Positions 18,467-23,725 of a stretch of DNA of 23,725 nt are shown here, in pieces. The notes under the pieces were generated by a model. The model had not been told where the DNA came from, did no database searches, and saw only the letters and a program-made list of their open reading frames with translations. The translations under genes were made by a program, and so were the position numbers. Origin of the DNA: Reclinomonas americana ATCC 50394 (taxonomy: Eukaryota; Jakobida; Jakobea; Jakobida); the NCBI GenBank assembly GCA_048213135.1, contig PS015225.1:1-23725 (forward strand), written 5' to 3'. Within the stretch, counting starts at the first letter, position 1. Each line of letters starts with the position of its first letter.

Positions 18467-21400
18467 TCACTTGAGATCCACGTTGACACGTTGCACGCCG
18501 AGAATCTCTAGATCACGACACCACGCCTGCAGCTCCGATGTGGAGGGGAAGCGCACGTGCGAATCGGGCTTGCCGGTATTGCCAGCCTCGAAAAACGCCA
18601 ACTCGCAGCGCACTTCGCTGGCCGCAAACGATTTGCCGTCGAGTGACATGACGTCGATCAGTTTGTTGCACGACGAGTCCTTGAAGCGCCGCAGTGCGCG
18701 GGCCGCAGAATCCAGCACTAGGAATCGATCGTTCCAACTCGTAAACATACCCGTGGATTTCCTGTTAACACACGCTCGTCAGTGGCCGCAGCGACACGAG
18801 CGCGAATGGAAAGAATAATAGTTGGGCACTTAACTTCTTCACCAGGCACGACCGCACCTCGGGGGTGGCCGCCGGTGACGACGAACCGGACGCACTACCT
18901 GCCATAAAGTTGCCGCTGCCGCTGGCTCCAGCAGTCGGGGGCGAGGCCGTCGCCGCCGCCGTCGGTGGCGCCGCTGCAGTGGGCACTTCCTCCACCTTGG
19001 GCGCCGCAACTCCACTGGCAGTCAACGGTGGGCCATACGGACTGCATCAACTGGATCAGCACGCATGCTCCAGAGCTCGTGTGACTTACGCAAAACGCAA
19101 CTCCATGTAGTGGCTGCCGCAGTTGCACACACGAAGTGCACGATCGAGGAAGGTGATCTCATCCTGAATGTGATACTTGTTCCAGTCGTCGATCAGCCGC
19201 GCATGATCTTCGCACACCCACAAAAAATCGCCCACTGGACCGGCTGGACCGCCACGTGTCACCATCACGGCCGTGACGCCGGCCACGGAGGTGCGTTGCG
19301 CGCTGGTGAGACCCAGCACATCGCGTGCTTGCTCAAGAGCCTCGCTGTGTGCACGCGCGCTATATTTCAGCTTCGCATGAATTGTGATGATACTCGAGTG
19401 TCGAGCCACAACTCACCCCGTCACTCGCTGCGGCAGCACGGTTTCGGACGGCTCACCGCCACTATACAACAAAAGTCAGCGGACGCAGCGAACATGTGTG
19501 CATCAGGAAGCAACACAACCAACCTTGCTTGCAGATCCGCCAGACCGTCGATGCTCTGTTCACAGCGCAGCTCGTTGACAATGGCTGCGAGAGAACAACT
19601 CGTTTGTTAGCATCATACCCGTGCAGGTTGACAACATGCTGTGCGCGCAACTGTTAAAGGACTCCTTCGCATTGGCCACAAAGCCCGACAGATCCGGAAT
19701 GGGGAAACCGCACTGCACCATCCATGTTAGCACCGCAGATCTTTGGTGCCGCACATGCAGCCACAACTCACCGCCTGTCCAACACGCGCCATGAAGCCGG
19801 CCACCTTCAGTGCCGGGACAACGATCTTGGACAGCTTCAACCACCATTCCTTCTCGCGGACCAGTTTCACTCCATCGTGTCCAGTCGAGTGCCACAGCGG
19901 CGTCACGCGAACGCGCTGCTCGCCCTGTGGACCAACACGCAAATCAGCTTCGATTCTGGAGCAACGAACAACATCGCAGTGGAAGGGCGCACCACGGGGA
20001 AGCCACTGGCGGTGGGGAACAACGATGCCGGCAACACGGCCTGGAACTCGCAAAACACAAACAGACGGAACCTGTGCGGCGACAATGAGACGACAAACAC
20101 ACAATGATCACACAAATGAGAATGCACAGACGCAACTTCTCGTGAGGACTAAAGCGCGCCACAGCACGAGTGAACCACGTGTCCATTCTTTCCGGCAGCA
20201 CAAAGCACAGTGACGGGCATCGGTTCAGCGCCTGCTGCGCCACCGCATTCAAGATCTCTGCGACCACGTTAATGCACAGTGAGAAACAATTGTGCAGAAG
20301 CGCCTGATGTGAGCAGCAGTGACTCACCCGACTGGCCTCGACGAATTTCAGTGGTGGTATTCACCAGCCTGTCAGCAAGCGGATGGCGATTAGCGACAAC
20401 AGCAATAGCAGTTCGCGAAAGCAAGGAAGACGACGCACGTTCCCATCACACTCTGCGTGTACGAAGCGCCCGTGAACACGGCGTCGCGCTGCAGAAGACC
20501 ATTCACGGTGGGTCGATCCAGTGGATCAAACACCAGCATTCTGGAGAGAAGACTGGCGAACTCGGCTGGCAGACTGTATGCTTGCATCAGCGAGTCCTTG
20601 GAGAACATCTGCGCTTTCGCTCGTGAGAAGGCAAGCAAGAAACGAGATGCAGTATCAATGTTGATGCAAGCACGCACCGACTCCACTCGAGCACGGTCCG
20701 ACAGCACAGTGCTGAGCTGGCTGACATCAATGCCCTTGGCGCGGAACCAGATGGAGCCGGAGAGAACCTCCAGTGCCGCGATGCCGAGAGCCCACACGTC
20801 GCTGCTCGGCTGTGCCAAGAACGGTGTGCCACTGCGCTCCGCCAGGAATCGCTCAGGGGGCGCTGCGGGAAGGGACACCGTTGAATGAAATGACAGGGAA
20901 GTGTAGTCCCACGAACGCATACACTCACCATACGCAGGAGTCCAGGCACCGACGGCAACCTCCCCTGCATCGCTCCACATGAGTGACAGTGCCGCGAATG
21001 ACAACGAGAGCGATATAGTTGGTAACACACCACGCTCGACGGCGCTATCAAAATCGATCATGCACATCCGCTCCGGCTTTCGACGATCGTCATCGTCGAA
21101 AAAGACAAACTGCATACACACACAAAATCAACAACAGGTCGGTACACGGAGCACTTCTCACGCTGACGACGCAACATTGGCCGGTTTGCAGTCGGTCCAC
21201 ACGTAGTTTGTGCTCTCGTGCAGTTGTTGAACACACTTGAACATGTGAGAGATGAGTGCACGCCGCTCCGTGAGCGACAAGCTGCAAGAGGTATCAGTCA
21301 TAAAAGTTCAAACATGACATAAGACGACGCGCCGCCATGCACCTGTCGCCGTGGAACTCGAGGCGCTCGGCGACCGACACCTTGCCGAGCTGCAGCACCA

Positions 21401-23721
21401 GCGCGTCTTCTCCCGGTGAGTAGTTCTCCAACACATCCAGCAGGCGCACAGCGTAGAGCGGAATCGACCGACGCATAGCCTGCAGCACGCGGCGTTCGTG
21501 CTCGAAGAGCGCTCGGTGTTGTCGATCAAACACTTTCACCACGACCTCCTGCGCATCGCGCACTCATCGTGTGAGTGTTTCACACCGCAAATCATAACAC
21601 CGGCAGCACTCAACTGGTTCATCCTCGACGCCGGACTGGCGCTTGGCTCGGAGCAAGCGAGCAGAGCCCGAAGACTCAGACAAGACGCCTGTCTGCCGGT
21701 ACGGCACCACCGCCGCCGGAGCTTGGGCCGTGGGTGCCGCGACTGGTGCTGGCGGTGGTGCGGCCACTGGCACGTGTGGCGGAGCTGCGGGGGGTGGAGG
21801 TGCCACAGCAACAGGGGGCGGAGGTGCGATGACAGCGGCGGGCGGAGGTGCCACAGCAGCGGGGGCCGGAGGCGCGGTAAAAGCGGGAGGCGAGGAAGGA
21901 GGGACGACTNNNNNNNNNNNNNNNNNNNNNNNNNNNNNNNNNNNNNNNNNNNNNNNNNNNNNNNNNNNNNNNNNNNNNNNNNNNNNNNNNNNNNNNNNNN
22001 NNNNNNNNNNNNNNNNNNNNNNNNNNNNNNNNNNNNNNNNNNNNNNNNNNNNNNNNNNNNNNNNNNNNNNNNNNNNNNNNNNNNNNNNNNNNNNNNNNNN
22101 NNNNNNNNNNNNNNNNNNNNNNNNNNNNNNNNNNNNNNNNNNNNNNNNNNNNNNNNNNNNNNNNNNNNNNNNNNNNNNNNNNNNNNNNNNNNNNNNNNNN
22201 NNNNNNNNNNNNNNNNNNNNNNNNNNNNNNNNNNNNNNNNNNNNNNNNNNNNNNNNNNNNNNNNNNNNNNNNNNNNNNNNNNNNNNNNNNNNNNNNNNNN
22301 NNNNNNNNNNNNNNNNNNNNNNNNNNNNNNNNNNNNNNNNNNNNNNNNNNNNNNNNNNNNNNNNNNNNNNNNNNNNNNNNNNNNNNNNNNNNNNNNNNNN
22401 NNNNNNNNNNNNNNNNNNNNNNNNNNNNNNNNNGCAGCCGGGGGCGACACCGGAGCCGCAGAGGGTGGTTGCGACAAGGACACTGGAGCCACTTGGCGTG
22501 CTTCCGAAGCTACCGCGGCCGCCGCTGCATGGAGATGAATGTTAGTGAAGGTCATGTGGCGGGAGTCGACGATGTGAGGACGTACATGCGACGTGACGGC
22601 ACATTTCGATCAGATCGGCCGCCAGCTGCGAGTATGTGTGTTGATCGCCGTACTTGTATTGCATGTAGGGCACCACGTCGGTGAGCAATCTGCGTGCAGA
22701 TGCGTAGTCGCCAGCCTTGACATGAACTTCGGCGGCATGCAACGCCGCCAGTATCGTCTCCTCGGCGCCGAAGCCGAGCGACTCTCGTGCATATACAAGG
22801 ACTTCCATAGATTCGCGCTTGGCGTCCTCACAAGAGCACGACTCCGACTTGAACCGTGCGTAGGCTGCGAGCGGTCATCAAAGCTTGAGTGTCGAACGAC
22901 ATTCCCGCGGTCATTATACACATTTAAATCACACACCGAGCGCATTGGACAGAGCAACGGCGTGCTCCGGCTGAGAGGCAAAGTTCTACAAGCAGCGCAA
23001 GTCAGCGTGTAAACAGGAGGTGCTGTGCGGTGCGACGACTTTGCCTTCCACGCTGCTGCATCACTCTCCACCAGCTCGTAGTCGCCGTTGCAGAGCTGCG
23101 CCTGGAGGCGAGCGACGACGGCAGAGAGTGTCAACTCGGCACGGCTGCCATAGGCTTGCTCGCTGAGGTCACGCGCACGTTTGGCGAGCGCCTCGGCCTT
23201 GTTCGTGTTGTTCAGCACCATGTGCGCCTCGGTGACCGACAGCAGCACCTGAGCGACCTCGTCCTTGGCCGTTCCGGCCAACTGCGACAGTAGCAACAAG
23301 AGAATTAGAGGAGACAAGAGGAGATGAGAGGCGCAGTAGTGGTGCAGACACGACGCACCTCGGTGAAATCGCCGATGAACTCATCGTCATACGCCTGCAG
23401 CACATCCTGATACTGAGCGCGACGGACTTCCACGCTAATGTCTTGATCGCGGGCAGCAGCCAACGCTGCTTCTCCCCAGTGATATCGCGCATTCAAAACC
23501 TCATCCGGCTTGGCGTCGGACTTGCGATCCAGCAGCATGTAGGCGAAGCGGAAGTAGCGAGCGGCCTTGCGCCACTCGCGTGCATCCGCCGCTCTCTCTG
23601 CCGTTCGAATGTCTTTCTCCAGATCCAGTGACGAGCCTTCCTCTTCCATGCGACGCAGCTCGGGGTCCATGCCAGCGCCACCAAATGCCGGCGTGACGTG
23701 CCTGCGTAGCAGGTTGCCCAT
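18467..23721 (-). CDS. TPR / proline-rich / divergent protein kinase / PH-like multidomain protein
   Basis: Exons: 23721-23359, 23281-23045, 22985-22937, 22864-22586, 22524 to the gap, from the gap to 21615, 21548-21343, 21281-21176, 21109-21031, 20964-20929, 20862-20678, 20608-20439, 20368-20328, 20257-20137, 20071-19993, 19924-19772, 19712-19652, 19584-19524, 19461-19417, 19359-19090, 19041-18835 and 18761-18467. About 1140 codons are visible. The first 309 residues are helical TPR-like repeats (AERAADAREWRKAARYFRFA; AEVHVKAGDYASARRLL). A Pro/Ala-rich region spans the gap. The kinase has a loose glycine loop (LSESSGSARLL), catalytic Lys in VVVKVF, WTDCKPAN in place of HRD, IDFDSA in place of DFG, APPERF, DVWALGI and DRPT. 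An unnamed block (FVLPERMDTWF, FRLFVFCEF, FLWVCEDHARLIDDW) precedes a C-terminal PH-like domain (SCLVKK, SWNDRFLVLD, LQAWCRDLEILG). ATG 23721 gives MGNLLRR, but an upstream start cannot be excluded. Confidence 0.8.
21785..21909 (-). repeat. Pro/Ala-coding minisatellite beside a gap
   Basis: Imperfect 20-30 nt units of GGCGGAGGTGCCACAGCAGC type repeat about three times on the plus strand. Read on the minus strand they encode repeated VAPPPPA-like units of the kinase protein's proline-rich region. Confidence 0.65.
21910..22433. other. Assembly gap (524 N)
   Basis: A run of N inside the proline-rich region of the TPR-kinase gene. Both flanks encode Pro/Ala-rich sequence on the minus strand (APVSPPA on one side, PPAFTAPPAPAAVAPPP on the other), supporting a single gene across the gap. 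Confidence 0.99.
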
Positions 23722-23725
23722 GCCT

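Noticed and set aside
19925-19938. Possible 14-nt mini-intron or frameshift in the kinase gene (GTGTTGGTCCACAG)
   Set aside because: Using the upstream GTGCGC donor at 19992 gives a normal 68-nt intron in phase.
1-23725. tRNA, rRNA, CRISPR or transposon sequences
   Set aside because: None were recognised; tandem repeats present are short microsatellites or coding low-complexity tracts.

Overview
The window is nuclear DNA of a eukaryote, probably a unicellular protist. It is GC-rich and gene-dense, and every gene is cut by short spliceosomal introns, mostly about 50-95 nt. Donors are GTGAGT-, GTGCGT- or GTTGCG-like and acceptors end in CAG, TAG or AAG. CA/GT-rich simple sequence lies in the introns and AATAAA signals follow some genes. 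Gene content (ALG14, RMI1, JmjC, class-3 lipase, ABC exporter, MACPF) does not fix the lineage, and I do not assign a species. All exon models were read by eye and then checked for phase: every complete model sums to a multiple of three.

Layout, left to right. (1) 1-2112, minus: coiled-coil protein of unknown function, running off the left edge. (2) 2661-4131, minus: secreted or membrane-anchored class-3 lipase. (3) 4387-5428, minus: JmjC-domain 2-oxoglutarate oxygenase. (4) 5449-7595, minus: RMI1, the OB-fold subunit of the BLM/TOP3/RMI dissolvasome. (5) 7680-8396, plus: ALG14, divergent from RMI1 across an 84-bp promoter with a perfect CRE palindrome. (6) 8471-9924, minus: unrecognised 392-aa protein. 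(7) 10470-14207, minus: 19-exon secreted protein with MACPF, EGF-like and LRR modules. (8) 14645-18359, plus: ABCB-type half transporter. (9) 18467-23721, minus: large TPR / proline-rich / divergent protein kinase / PH-like protein.

There are three N gaps (15626-15645, 16454-16825, 21910-22433). The sequence between the first two (15646-16453) carries ABC-transporter exons on the opposite strand from the rest of that gene. Reversing it restores domain order and splice phase, so it looks like a misoriented contig.

The genes do not form one pathway. The parts most worth a second look are the MACPF-EGF-LRR gene, where most LRR units sit on single phase 2-2 exons and an 11-nt microexon sets the phase, and the TPR-kinase-PH gene with its altered catalytic motifs and an unnamed conserved-looking block behind the kinase.
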